Assembly (NCBI GenBank): GCA_023387585.1 | Contig: JAEWHZ010000373.1 | Coordinates: 1-17,866, forward strand | Direction: 5' to 3' | From: Pseudomonadota bacterium | Lineage (GTDB): Bacteria; Pseudomonadota; Alphaproteobacteria; Rhizobiales; Devosiaceae | Length of the DNA: 17,866 nucleotides | Shown here: positions 7,215 through 13,590 of the stretch, one piece after another | How the letters are laid out: every line of letters starts with the position of its first letter | Position numbering within the stretch: the stretch's first letter is position 1 | The notes under the pieces: generated by a model | What the model saw: only the letters and a program-made list of their open reading frames with translations | Told to the model about the DNA's origin: nothing | Databases searched by the model: none | Position numbers and translations under genes: made by a program

Positions 7215-7772
7215 ATGGCATCCATCACCTTTCTAGACGATAGAACCCGCCCCGAGCCGCCCAGCTTCGAGGGGCTGACGCCCGAGCAGAAGCTGCCCGG
7301 CGAACATCTGCGGATGATCCACGATCATCTGCGTCACAACATGCAGGTGCTGGCGCGGCTGATCGAGCGCGCCGCCGGCGGCGAGGCTAGCGTCGAGGAC
7401 GTCGCGCGCGAGACGGCGCAGCTCGACATGGTCGCCAATTACCGCCGCTTCGGCACGCTGTGCGGGCAATACTGCCTGTTCGTCGAAGCGCATCACGGCA
7501 TCGAGGACGCGGCGATCTTTCCGCGCCTCGCCGAGCGCAGCCCGGTGATGAAGGCCATCGCCGACCGGTTGCGCGCCGAGCATGTCGTGGTGCATGCCCT
7601 GCTCGAAGAGCTGGTGGCGGCGCTAAATGCGCTGGTCGGCGATCCGACAGAGGAGAATTTTGCCGCGGCGCGCGGCGTCTACGAGACACTGGCCCGCGTG
7701 CTGCTCTCGCATCTGGGGTATGAGGAAGAGGCGATCGGCGACGCGCTCGGCCATTACGGCATCGGCATCTAG
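7215..7772 (+). CDS. Hemerythrin HHE domain protein
   Basis: This is a predicted four-helix-bundle protein of 185 residues that would bind a di-iron centre. Such proteins take part in oxygen or NO sensing, iron handling or stress repair; the role here is unknown. Candidate metal ligands appear in the right order along four helices: H36/H41 ('IHDHLRHN'), H93 or H94 and E97 ('EAHHGIEDAAIFP'), H123/H127 ('AEHVVVHALL'), and H166 with E170/E171 ('LLSHLGYEEE'). The frame is open upstream to 6945, but that part overlaps the monooxygenase gene and is not protein-like. The ATG at 7215 is the last plausible start before the conserved part, though no clear Shine-Dalgarno is seen. An 82-base gap follows the monooxygenase gene, so co-transcription is possible but unproved. 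It converges with the next gene. Confidence 0.82.
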   Translation: MASITFLDDRTRPEPPSFEGLTPEQKLPGEHLRMIHDHLRHNMQVLARLIERAAGGEASVEDVARETAQLDMVANYRRFGTLCGQYCLFVEAHHGIEDAAIFPRLAERSPVMKAIADRLRAEHVVVHALLEELVAALNALVGDPTEENFAAARGVYETLARVLLSHLGYEEEAIGDALGHYGIGI

Positions 7773-7812
7773 CGCATTGCGTTGAAACCGCCTCGCACCT
7801 TCGGCGCGGTCC

Positions 7813-8118
7813 TCACATCTGATCGTTATAGGGCTGCTTGGTCTCACCGACCAGCCGGGCGAGATGCGAGAAGGTCCATGGCTTTTCGGCGCCGCAGGTA
7901 TTGGCCAGTTGCAGAACGCGGATCGGAAAGCAGATCGCGTCGCGATTGGCGGGCGAGAGTTTTTCTTCGAAGCGTTCATCGCTCCTCGCCGCGGTTTCGG
8001 CCGTGCGCAACGCGGCATCGACCTCGTCCTGGCTGAGTACCCCCTTGGCGACCAGCGCCTGGTTGAGCGCGGCGATGGCAAGGCACAGGCCTTCGAGCTG
8101 CAGATTGGCGGCATTCAT
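7813..8118 (-). CDS. Unknown protein, 101 residues
   Basis: I do not recognise a family. The protein is small, soluble and without a signal peptide. Its N-terminal half is Ala/Leu-rich and probably helical ('LEGLCLAIAALNQALVAKG', then 'LSQDEVDAALRTAETAARSDERF'), resembling a short helical hairpin. The C-terminal half has two Cys (in 'DAICFPIRVLQLANTCG') and a 'PWTFSHLARLVGETK' stretch. The start is well supported: AGGAGG stands six bases before the ATG within a purine-rich run. It is the last of three leftward genes (SRAP protein, PPC-domain protein, this one), 39 bases after the PPC gene, so one transcript is likely. It converges with the hemerythrin gene. Coding is supported by the strong ribosome binding site and neighbour spacing, not by a known domain. 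Confidence 0.75.
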   Translation of the reverse strand: MNAANLQLEGLCLAIAALNQALVAKGVLSQDEVDAALRTAETAARSDERFEEKLSPANRDAICFPIRVLQLANTCGAEKPWTFSHLARLVGETKQPYNDQM

Positions 8119-8157
8119 GGCGGTCCTCCTTCTCCTCGGGCGACTATGGCACGGTTT

Positions 8158-8601
8158 TCAGCGGTCCGTGTCGATGAAGGCGAGCCCGGTTTCCGCATCG
8201 AAGCGCTTGCGCAGATGGGTCGGCGCCTCGGTCAGGATCACCTCCAGCGTCGGGCGTACGACGCCGCTCTGCACGTGCCCAGCGACGGCCGATCCGTCGC
8301 GCCGGCTCAACACGGCATGGACATGCACGGCCGGCCTGCCGTCATGATCGATGGCGATGTCGCCGGTCAACGAGGCGACTTCGACCTGCTCGTCCACCGG
8401 AATGGGCAGATAGTCCTTCTTCTCCCAATCGAAAAAGGCCAGCTCCGCTCCGGAGAGGGCGCCGATGGCCTTGAAGCTGGCGGCGGTGAGGTTGTTGTCC
8501 TGCGCGAAAATCTTGAGCGAGGCGATGACCTCGTCGCCAGTTTCGAGGATGACGGCATAGGTCTGCTGGCCGTCGGCATTGTGAATCAGCTTGCTGTGCA
8601 T
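8158..8601 (-). CDS. PPC/DUF296 domain protein
   Basis: This is a single-domain PPC (plant and prokaryote conserved, DUF296) protein of 147 residues. Bacterial members are small trimer-forming proteins, often annotated as DNA-binding, whose biochemical function is mostly unsettled. The sequence shows 'GDEVIASLKIFAQDNNLTAASFKAIGAL' near the N-terminus, 'FFDWEKKDYLPI' in the middle and the family hallmark 'AVHVHAVLSRRDGSAVAGHV' at residues 91-110. Its H93, H95 and H109 are placed like the metal-binding His of the family. The frame is open 17 codons further, but the ATG at 8601 has AGGGAG upstream and begins with a typical 'MHSKLI'. It lies 52 bases after the SRAP gene and 39 before the 101-residue gene, all leftward, suggesting an operon. 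Confidence 0.87.
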   Translation of the reverse strand: MHSKLIHNADGQQTYAVILETGDEVIASLKIFAQDNNLTAASFKAIGALSGAELAFFDWEKKDYLPIPVDEQVEVASLTGDIAIDHDGRPAVHVHAVLSRRDGSAVAGHVQSGVVRPTLEVILTEAPTHLRKRFDAETGLAFIDTDR

Positions 8602-8653
8602 GTCCGGCTCCCTGTTCGGAAACGGAACAGCGCATCCCGACAAGGGTTCCACG

Positions 8654-9379
8654 CTAGAACAGCTTGAGCTGGGTATCCTCAGCCTCGGAGGCCGGGGCTT
8701 GCGCGACAGGTTCGTCCGCGACCGGCTCGATCAGCCCCTCATCGTCGTCGCGGGCCGAATTGACGCGTCTGGAGACGGGATGGAATTTCACAGCGCCTTC
8801 CGGCAGTTGCCGGACGAGTGCGGTCGCGCTGGCGCCGATGGCGGCGGTATCGAGCCAGGCGTCGACGGCATCGCCCCTCAGGATGAGCGGCATGCGGTTA
8901 TGGATCGCCGCGAGCTGTGCGTTGGCTTCGAGCGTGATGGTGGCGACGGTGTCGATCTCCTCGCCATTCGGGCCACTCCATGTCGACCAAAGCCCGGCCA
9001 GCATCATCGGTTCATCGTCGGCCAGGGTGATGTAGAAGGGCTGCTTGCTGCGCGGGCCGTCGGTGCGCCATTCGTAATAGCCCGAGGCCGGCACGATGCA
9101 GCGCTGGCGGCGCACGGCGTCGCGAAAGGCCGGCTTTTCGGCCATGCTCTCGGCGCGGGCATTGACCAGCAGCGGGAAATCGCGCGGGTCCTTGACCCAG
9201 CGCGGAACGAAGCCCCAGCGCGCCAGATGCGCCTCGCGCCGTCCGTGGTCCTGCCAGATGGCGAGGATCGGCTGGGTCGGGGCGATATTGTAGCGCGCAA
9301 TCAGTTCCGGCGGCCGCGACAGCGGGAACAGCGCCTCGATCGCCTGGCGCGGCAGCGTCATCGCATAGCGTCCGCACAT
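8654..9379 (-). CDS. SOS-response-associated peptidase (SRAP), YedK/HMCES type
   Basis: This protein of 241 residues is expected to sense abasic sites in single-stranded DNA and cross-link to them through its N-terminal Cys, protecting the site during replication. The full active-site set is present: C2 after Met removal ('MCGRYAMT'), N73 in 'NARAES', E103 in 'SGYYEW' and H160 in 'IHNRMP'. 'RYNIAPTQ' and 'RWGFVPRW' are further family motifs. The domain ends near residue 205. It is followed by an acidic, Ala/Pro-rich tail of about 35 residues that finishes with TQLKLF, which looks like a sliding-clamp-binding peptide. It is first in a leftward run with the PPC and 101-residue genes, and divergent from the Nudix gene across a 67-base gap holding a perfect palindrome. 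No SOS (LexA) box was recognised. Confidence 0.95.
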   Translation of the reverse strand: MCGRYAMTLPRQAIEALFPLSRPPELIARYNIAPTQPILAIWQDHGRREAHLARWGFVPRWVKDPRDFPLLVNARAESMAEKPAFRDAVRRQRCIVPASGYYEWRTDGPRSKQPFYITLADDEPMMLAGLWSTWSGPNGEEIDTVATITLEANAQLAAIHNRMPLILRGDAVDAWLDTAAIGASATALVRQLPEGAVKFHPVSRRVNSARDDDEGLIEPVADEPVAQAPASEAEDTQLKLF

Positions 9380-9411
9380 CCTTGCGCCTTGCTCCCTTCT
9401 TGTCAGCCGGT

Positions 9412-9431
9412 ACGGGCATAGCTATGCCCGT
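9412..9431. promoter_or_regulatory. Perfect 20-base palindrome between SRAP and Nudix genes
   Basis: The sequence ACGGGCATAGCTATGCCCGT equals its own reverse complement. It lies 32 bases upstream of the SRAP start and 15 bases upstream of the Nudix start, in the only intergenic space shared by the two divergent genes. The position and symmetry suggest a dimeric regulator site serving both genes. As RNA it could form an 8-base stem with an AGCU loop just before the Nudix start. No matching regulator is known to me. Confidence 0.55.
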
Positions 9432-9446
9432 CGGACGCGCCAGACA

Positions 9447-9872
9447 ATGCAGGATACCGAAGTGCCGCACCAGGAGGCCGACGCCAACGCGGCCAGCATC
9501 GCCATCGTCGAGCAGGGCAGGGTGCTGCTGATCAAGCGCGCTTTCGCGCCCTATCGGAATTTCTGGACGCTGCCGGGCGGAAGGCGCGATGCGGGGGAGA
9601 CGCCGGCGGAGACGGCGATCCGCGAGGTGGCCGAGGAACTGGGGCTCGTGGTCGGCGATCCGCTGCATGTCGAAACGCAGGCGCTGCGCAGCTCCGAGGA
9701 TGTCTGGCGGCTCGCCGTCTATGTCAGCGCCAGCTATGAGGGCGACATTGTCGCCTCGGACGAGATTGCCGACCATGCCTGGGTCGAACCCAAGAAAATC
9801 AAGGACTTGCGCACCACGGCCGGGCTTTACGATGTGATCGAAAGGGCCTTCGCGCGGCTGGCGCGGGGGTGA
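9447..9872 (+). CDS. Nudix hydrolase
   Basis: This is a cytoplasmic hydrolase of nucleoside-diphosphate-linked compounds, 141 residues. The Nudix box is complete, from G45 to L67: G-x5-E51-x7-R59-E60-V-A-E63-E64-L-G-L. The preceding 'IVEQGRVLLIKRAFAPYRNFWTLPGG' and the later 'SDEIADHAWVEPKKIKDL' are typical of small ADP-ribose-pyrophosphatase or NTP-cleaning Nudix enzymes, but substrate cannot be told from the sequence. The start ATG lacks a clear Shine-Dalgarno and sits 15 bases after a perfect palindrome. A GTG five codons later is an alternative start. The next gene begins 12 bases after its stop, so the two are co-transcribed. The divergent partner is an abasic-site protection protein, making a joint nucleotide-damage role conceivable but unproved. 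Confidence 0.92.
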   Translation: MQDTEVPHQEADANAASIAIVEQGRVLLIKRAFAPYRNFWTLPGGRRDAGETPAETAIREVAEELGLVVGDPLHVETQALRSSEDVWRLAVYVSASYEGDIVASDEIADHAWVEPKKIKDLRTTAGLYDVIERAFARLARG

Positions 9873-9884
9873 TATCGTGAGCCC

Positions 9885-10253
9885 ATGAAAATCCGCGCCG
9901 CCATCGCCGCCATGCTGCTCGCCGCCGGGCTTGCCCAGCCGGCGCTGGCGATCGATCCACCCTATCAGCGGCAGATGGAGCGGCTGGCGGAGATCATGGG
10001 GAGCCTGTATTTCCTGCAGCCGCTATGCGAGGCGGGGAGCGAGGACTGGCGGGCGCAGATGGCCGAGCTGATCGCGCTGGACGAGCCGGCGGAGGACCGG
10101 CGCCAGCGGCTGGCGGGGGCGTTCAACGCCGGATTCCGGGCCTATTCGCGGTTTCATCGCAGTTGCACGCCGGCGGCGCGCGAGGCGTTTCTGCGGCTCG
10201 CCGCCGAGGCGGCCGAGGTCGCGCGAGATATCCACACCCGCTATTCTGAATAG
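9885..10253 (+). CDS. TIGR02301-type exported protein
   Basis: This is a small periplasmic protein of unknown function, 122 residues. Residues 1-22 are a signal peptide (Lys2, Arg4, an Ala/Leu core, cleavage after 'PALA'). The mature part starts 'IDPPYQRQMERLAEIMGSLYFLQPLC' and continues with 'EDWRAQMAEL', 'RRQRLAGAFNAGFRAYSRFHRSCTPAA', a pattern I recall from TIGR02301, a family of Hyphomicrobiales. The two Cys in the mature part (C47, and one in 'RSCTP') could form a disulfide in the periplasm. It follows the Nudix gene by 12 bases in the same direction, so it shares its transcript. Its family name rests on memory of the motif pattern, not a search. Confidence 0.82.
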   Translation: MKIRAAIAAMLLAAGLAQPALAIDPPYQRQMERLAEIMGSLYFLQPLCEAGSEDWRAQMAELIALDEPAEDRRQRLAGAFNAGFRAYSRFHRSCTPAAREAFLRLAAEAAEVARDIHTRYSE

Positions 10254-10346
10254 GAAAAACGCGGTTATGAACAACTTCGCAGCGGGCGTTAACCTTCACG
10301 TTACTTCCTGGCTGGCGCGCGGCCGGGCGCGTGTTAACCCGGCACC

Positions 10347-10622
10347 ATGAGCACCGCAAAACCCATATTCGGCAGCATGAGCGCAGCCAGCCTCGAACGC
10401 GAACAGGACGAGCGCCAACTGGCGCTCGAATATCTCGCCGACGCCTGGAATTCCGCCGAGGAAGACGGTGTGGAAAGCGAATCGCTCGCCCATGCCTCGC
10501 TGTTCGCGGCGCTGGCGACCTTCGTGCGGCTGTGCGGCGAAGAACTGACGGCCGAAATGCTGGCCCAGCTTCCCGACAAGGTGCGCGCCGGCGAATACAA
10601 TCTCGAACGCCGGCTTCAGTAG
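10347..10622 (+). CDS. Small conserved-looking protein of unknown function, 91 residues
   Basis: No domain is recognised. The protein is cytoplasmic, acidic and probably all-helical: 'SLEREQDERQLALEYLADAWNSAEEDG', 'LAHASLFAALATFVRLCG', 'TAEMLAQLPDKVRAGEYNLERRL'. The single Cys sits in the middle helix. An ATG ten codons downstream ('MSAASLERE') is an alternative start; neither has a clear Shine-Dalgarno. The 93-base gap in front contains two GTTAACC runs and probably its own promoter. It ends three bases before the convergent dihydroorotase gene. The even codon use, Hyphomicrobiales-like setting and clean helical pattern support it as real. Confidence 0.72.
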   Translation: MSTAKPIFGSMSAASLEREQDERQLALEYLADAWNSAEEDGVESESLAHASLFAALATFVRLCGEELTAEMLAQLPDKVRAGEYNLERRLQ

Positions 10623-10625
10623 GTT

Positions 10626-11957
10626 TTATTCGGCCGGCAGGGTTTCGAGAAAGCGCATCGCCCGCCCCGTGCCGGGCGAGGTCAGTTCGCCCTCCCACAT
10701 CACCCGCTCGCCGCGCACCACGGTGCCGACCGGCCAGCCGGTGACGCTCACGCCGTCATAGGGCGTCCATTGCGACTTCGATTCGATCCAGCCGTGGGTG
10801 ATGGTCTCGCGACGCTTGAGGTCGACGATCGTCAGGTCGGCATCGTAGCCCACGGCGATGCGGCCCTTGTTGGCGATGCCGAACACGCGGTTGGGGCCGG
10901 CGCTGGTGAGGTCGACGAAGCGCTCGAGGCTGAGCCGACCCGAAGCGACATGGTCGAGCATGATCGGCACCAGCGTCTGCACCCCGGTCATGCCGGAATG
11001 CGACTGCGGGTAGGGGTGGTCCTTTTCCTCGCGCGTATGCGGGGCGTGGTCGGAGCCGAGGATGTCGACGACGCCATTGGCGATGCCGGCCCAGATGCGG
11101 GCGCGATGGGCGGCGTCGCGCACCGGCGGGTTCATCTGCGCATAGGTGCCGAGCCGCTGATAGGCGGTCTCGTCGAGGGTGAGGTGGTGCGGCGTCGCCT
11201 CGACGCTGGCGACGTCCTTATGGGCGGCGAGATAGTCCATTTCCTCGCCCGTCGAGATGTGGAGCACATGGATGCGCTTGCCGGTTCTGCGGGCAAGCCC
11301 GACGAGCCGCTGCGTCGAGCTCAGCGCCACTTCGGGCGAGCGCCAGACCGGATGGCTGGAGGGGTCGCCGGCGATCTGGCGGTGCTTGCCCGATTCGAGC
11401 AGATATTCGTCCTCCGAGTGGAAGGCGGCGCGGCGCGAGATGGCGCGCAATATGGCCTCGACGCCATCGTCGTCCGGCACCAGCAGCGAGCCGGTGGAAG
11501 ACCCCATGAACACCTTGACGCCGACGCAGCCGGGCAGGCGTTCGAGCTCGGCGAGTTCGCCGACATTCTCGTGCGTGCCGCCGATATAGAAGGCGAAGTC
11601 GCAATGCATGCGGCCCGTGGCGCGGGCGATCTTGTCGTCGAAGGTTTCGCGGCTGGTGGTCAGCGGAATGGTGTTGGGCATCTCGAACACCCCGGTCACC
11701 CCGCCCATGACGGCGGCGCGCGAGCCGTATTCGAGATCTTCCTTGTGCGTCAGGCCCGGCTCGCGGAAATGCACCTGGGTGTCGATGACGCCGGGCAGCA
11801 GATGCAGGCCGGTGCAATCGACGGTCGTTTCGGCTTCGGCCTGCGACAGGTCGCCGAGTGCCACGATGCGGCCATCGCGCACGCCGATATCGATGGCGTG
11901 GCGCCCGTCCTGGTTGACCACCGTGCCGTGCTTGAAAATGGTTGCGTACCGCGCCAT
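10626..11957 (-). CDS. Dihydroorotase, class I-like subfamily with DTQVHFREPG
   Basis: This is a cyclic amidohydrolase expected to interconvert carbamoyl-aspartate and dihydroorotate in pyrimidine synthesis. It has 443 residues, typical of class I. Motifs: D59-T-Q61-V-H63-F-R-E-P-G (the family usually has HxH here), N95 in 'MPNT', the probably carboxylated K148 in 'GVKVFMGSSTG', H180 in 'AFHSEDE', H233 in 'HVLHIST', and D303 in 'GSDHAPHTREEK', the second dihydroorotase signature. The Gln in place of the first metal-site His is, from memory, standard in this alphaproteobacterial subfamily, which often coexists with a second, pyrB-linked dihydroorotase. It may therefore be a paralogue with another substrate. 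GAGGCGAG precedes the ATG. It is divergent from the YgfZ-like gene (65-base gap with a palindrome) and convergent with the 91-residue gene. Confidence 0.9.
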   Translation of the reverse strand: MARYATIFKHGTVVNQDGRHAIDIGVRDGRIVALGDLSQAEAETTVDCTGLHLLPGVIDTQVHFREPGLTHKEDLEYGSRAAVMGGVTGVFEMPNTIPLTTSRETFDDKIARATGRMHCDFAFYIGGTHENVGELAELERLPGCVGVKVFMGSSTGSLLVPDDDGVEAILRAISRRAAFHSEDEYLLESGKHRQIAGDPSSHPVWRSPEVALSSTQRLVGLARRTGKRIHVLHISTGEEMDYLAAHKDVASVEATPHHLTLDETAYQRLGTYAQMNPPVRDAAHRARIWAGIANGVVDILGSDHAPHTREEKDHPYPQSHSGMTGVQTLVPIMLDHVASGRLSLERFVDLTSAGPNRVFGIANKGRIAVGYDADLTIVDLKRRETITHGWIESKSQWTPYDGVSVTGWPVGTVVRGERVMWEGELTSPGTGRAMRFLETLPAE

Positions 11958-11986
11958 GTCTCGCCTCGTTGTCTGTGAGAGTGTTG

Positions 11987-12007
11987 TTTGCCGCTCGGGG
12001 CGGCAAA
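11987..12007. promoter_or_regulatory. Inverted repeat in the dihydroorotase/ygfZ divergent region
   Basis: A perfect 8-base inverted repeat (TTTGCCGC/GCGGCAAA) with a 5-base spacer lies in the middle of the 65-base divergent gap, 15 bases before the ygfZ start. It may be an operator for one or both genes or a leader hairpin of ygfZ. There is no T-run for a terminator in either direction. Confidence 0.45.
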
Positions 12008-12022
12008 GGCAAGGAACAATCG

Positions 12023-12850
12023 ATGCCGATCCACCTGCTTTCGAGCCGCGCCGTGGTGCGTTTCACCGGTCCAGACGCCGGCAAGCTGCTCAACGACACG
12101 CTGACCGGACGGCTCGATCCGCCGCCACAGGGCGAGGGGTGCTGGTTCGCGCTGCTCTCGGCGCAGGGCAAGGTGCAGGCCGAGGGGCTGATGAGCTTTT
12201 TCGACGGGGCCTATCATGCCGATATCGATGCCGGCACGCTCGACGGCTTCGTCAAGCGCATGAGCCTTTACCGCCTGCGCGCCAAGGTGGAGATCGCCTC
12301 GCTCGCCGACAGCCATGCCGTGCTGTGGTCGCCCGGGCCGGTGGGGCAGGGGATCGGTTATGCCGATATCCGCGCGGGCGGGGTCGGCCATCGTGCCATC
12401 GTCGAACGGGCCGAAGCGGGCACCGCCGATGGGGACGATACGGCCTATCACGCCGCGCGTATCGACCGGGGCATTGCCGAGCTGGGGCCGGATTTCGGCG
12501 CCAATGAGGTGTTCGCCCACGATATCGGCATGGATCTGCTCGACGGCATCGACTTCGTGAAAGGCTGCTATGTCGGCCAGGAGGTCGTGAGCCGCATGAA
12601 GCATCGCGGCACGGCGCGTCGGCGCCCGGTGATCGTTTCGGGCACCGATGCGCCGGCGGGCACGCCGGTGGTTGCCGGCACGCGCGAGGCGGGCAGCATC
12701 GGGCGCGGCGCCGGGGGCAGGGCGGTGGCCATAGTGCGGCTCGACCGCATCACCGATGTCGACGCGGTGACGGTCGACGGCGCGGCGGTGACGCTGCAAC
12801 TGCCCGAATGGGCCAGCTATCGGTTTGGCGAATCGGGTTCGGACGAATAG
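12023..12850 (+). CDS. ygfZ: YgfZ-like folate-binding protein (GcvT fold, Fe-S cluster assembly/repair)
   Basis: This cytoplasmic protein of the YgfZ/IBA57 family uses folate to help assemble or repair certain iron-sulfur enzymes; in E. coli it affects the MiaB tRNA-modifying enzyme. The signature K180-G-C182-Y-V-G-Q-E187 is intact, with the reactive Cys. Upstream landmarks are 'RAVVRFTGPDAGKLLNDTLTG' and 'ALLSAQGKVQAEGLMSFF', typical of the GcvT-like fold. It has 275 residues, slightly short compared with E. coli YgfZ (about 326). The frame is open 27 codons further upstream, but that part would run over the dihydroorotase start; the ATG at 12023 with AAGGAA upstream is preferred. The HD-hydrolase gene starts 31 bases downstream in the same direction, probably in one operon. 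Confidence 0.92.
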   Translation: MPIHLLSSRAVVRFTGPDAGKLLNDTLTGRLDPPPQGEGCWFALLSAQGKVQAEGLMSFFDGAYHADIDAGTLDGFVKRMSLYRLRAKVEIASLADSHAVLWSPGPVGQGIGYADIRAGGVGHRAIVERAEAGTADGDDTAYHAARIDRGIAELGPDFGANEVFAHDIGMDLLDGIDFVKGCYVGQEVVSRMKHRGTARRRPVIVSGTDAPAGTPVVAGTREAGSIGRGAGGRAVAIVRLDRITDVDAVTVDGAAVTLQLPEWASYRFGESGSDE

Positions 12851-12881
12851 CGTCTGCCGACATCGTTCCTGGAAGACAGAT

Positions 12882-13496
12882 ATGGCGCGCGCATCCCAGC
12901 GGGCCTGGCAGCGCATGCTGTCCGGCCGTCGGCTCGATATCCTCGATCCCTCGCCGCTCGACGTCGAGCTGTCCGACATCGCGCACGGGCTGGCGCGGGT
13001 GGCCCGCTGGAACGGGCAGACGCAGGGCGACTATCCGTTTTCGGTGGCGCAGCATTCGGTGCTGGTGCTCGAACTGCTGCTCGGCAGCTGGCCGGAGGCC
13101 GACGCCGTGGCACGCCTGTTCACCCTGCTGCACGACGCGCCCGAATATGTGATGGGCGACATCATCTCCCCGTTCAAATCCGCCATGGGCGGCAATTACA
13201 AGACGGTGGAGGAACGCCTGCTTTCGGCCGTGCATATACGCTTCGGCTTGCCGGCGGCGGCGCCTGCCGCGCTGGTCAAGCAGATCAAGAAGGCGGACCG
13301 CGAGGCGGCCTATCACGAGGCGGTGCATCTGGCCGGTTTCTCGCCGGAGGAGGCGCGGCGCTTTTTCGGCGAGCCGCAGCTGGGGCATTTCGATCTCGAG
13401 GATTTCGAGCGGCTGATCCGGCCCTGGCCGACGCGGGAGGCGCATGACCGGTTCGTCACGCGTTTCGAGGAGATCGCGGCGGTACTGTCCCGTTAA
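12882..13496 (+). CDS. HD-domain phosphohydrolase (YfbR-like group)
   Basis: This is a metal-dependent phosphohydrolase of 204 residues. The HD metal ligands are H58 ('FSVAQHSVL'), H84-D85 ('LLHDAPEYVMGDI') and D139 ('KKADREAAYHEAV'), the order and spacing of HD proteins related to the 5'-deoxynucleotidase YfbR. The N-terminal 'GRRLDILDPSPLDVELSDIAHGLARVARWNGQT' is characteristic of a bacterial HD subgroup often found next to folate-binding YgfZ genes; that last point is from memory. The start at 12882 has GGAAG nine bases before it. The longer open frame would overlap the ygfZ 3' end. A nucleotide substrate (dNMP or similar) is plausible but not proved. Confidence 0.88.
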   Translation: MARASQRAWQRMLSGRRLDILDPSPLDVELSDIAHGLARVARWNGQTQGDYPFSVAQHSVLVLELLLGSWPEADAVARLFTLLHDAPEYVMGDIISPFKSAMGGNYKTVEERLLSAVHIRFGLPAAAPAALVKQIKKADREAAYHEAVHLAGFSPEEARRFFGEPQLGHFDLEDFERLIRPWPTREAHDRFVTRFEEIAAVLSR

Positions 13497-13498
13497 CC

Positions 13499-13514
13499 TT
13501 AACCCAAGATTAAC
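13499..13514 (+). promoter_or_regulatory. CtrA-type box 1 (perfect TTAA-N7-TTAAC)
   Basis: TTAA at 13499-13502, seven bases, then TTAAC at 13510-13514: an exact match to the CtrA full-site consensus of alphaproteobacteria. It starts two bases after the HD-hydrolase stop and 77 bases upstream of the next ATG. A second near-match follows 40 bases on. Confidence 0.6.
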
Positions 13515-13538
13515 GCGCCGGCTCGGTCGCCAAACCGG

Positions 13539-13553
13539 TTAGCGCGGGGTTAA
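13539..13553 (+). promoter_or_regulatory. CtrA-type box 2 (TTAG-N7-TTAA)
   Basis: This box matches the CtrA full site at seven of eight fixed positions. It starts 40 bases after box 1, about four helical turns, so bound proteins would lie on the same face of the DNA. It ends 37 bases before the downstream ATG, where it could overlap the promoter. Confidence 0.4.
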
Positions 13554-13590
13554 GAACGGCAGATCGCCGTTTCAAAATGGGACACACGCC

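Noticed and set aside
4682..7228. An 848-codon open frame on the minus strand across the ATPase, hydrolase and monooxygenase genes
   Set aside because: It is antisense to three well-supported genes, is rich in Arg, His, Asp and Gly, and shows no domain. High GC in the third codon position of the real genes suppresses stops in this frame.
7773..7812. A possible bidirectional terminator between the convergent hemerythrin and 101-residue genes
   Set aside because: Only a short ACCGC/GCGGT stem with a long loop and no T-runs on either strand.
10296..10330. A CtrA-like site (TTAACC...GTTAC) before the 91-residue gene
   Set aside because: With a 7-base spacer the second half-site reads GTTA, only two of four matches; not enough to call.
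10770..11978. A 402-codon plus-strand frame opposite the dihydroorotase gene
   Set aside because: Antisense to a clear dihydroorotase; no motif, His/Asp/Gly-rich shadow composition.
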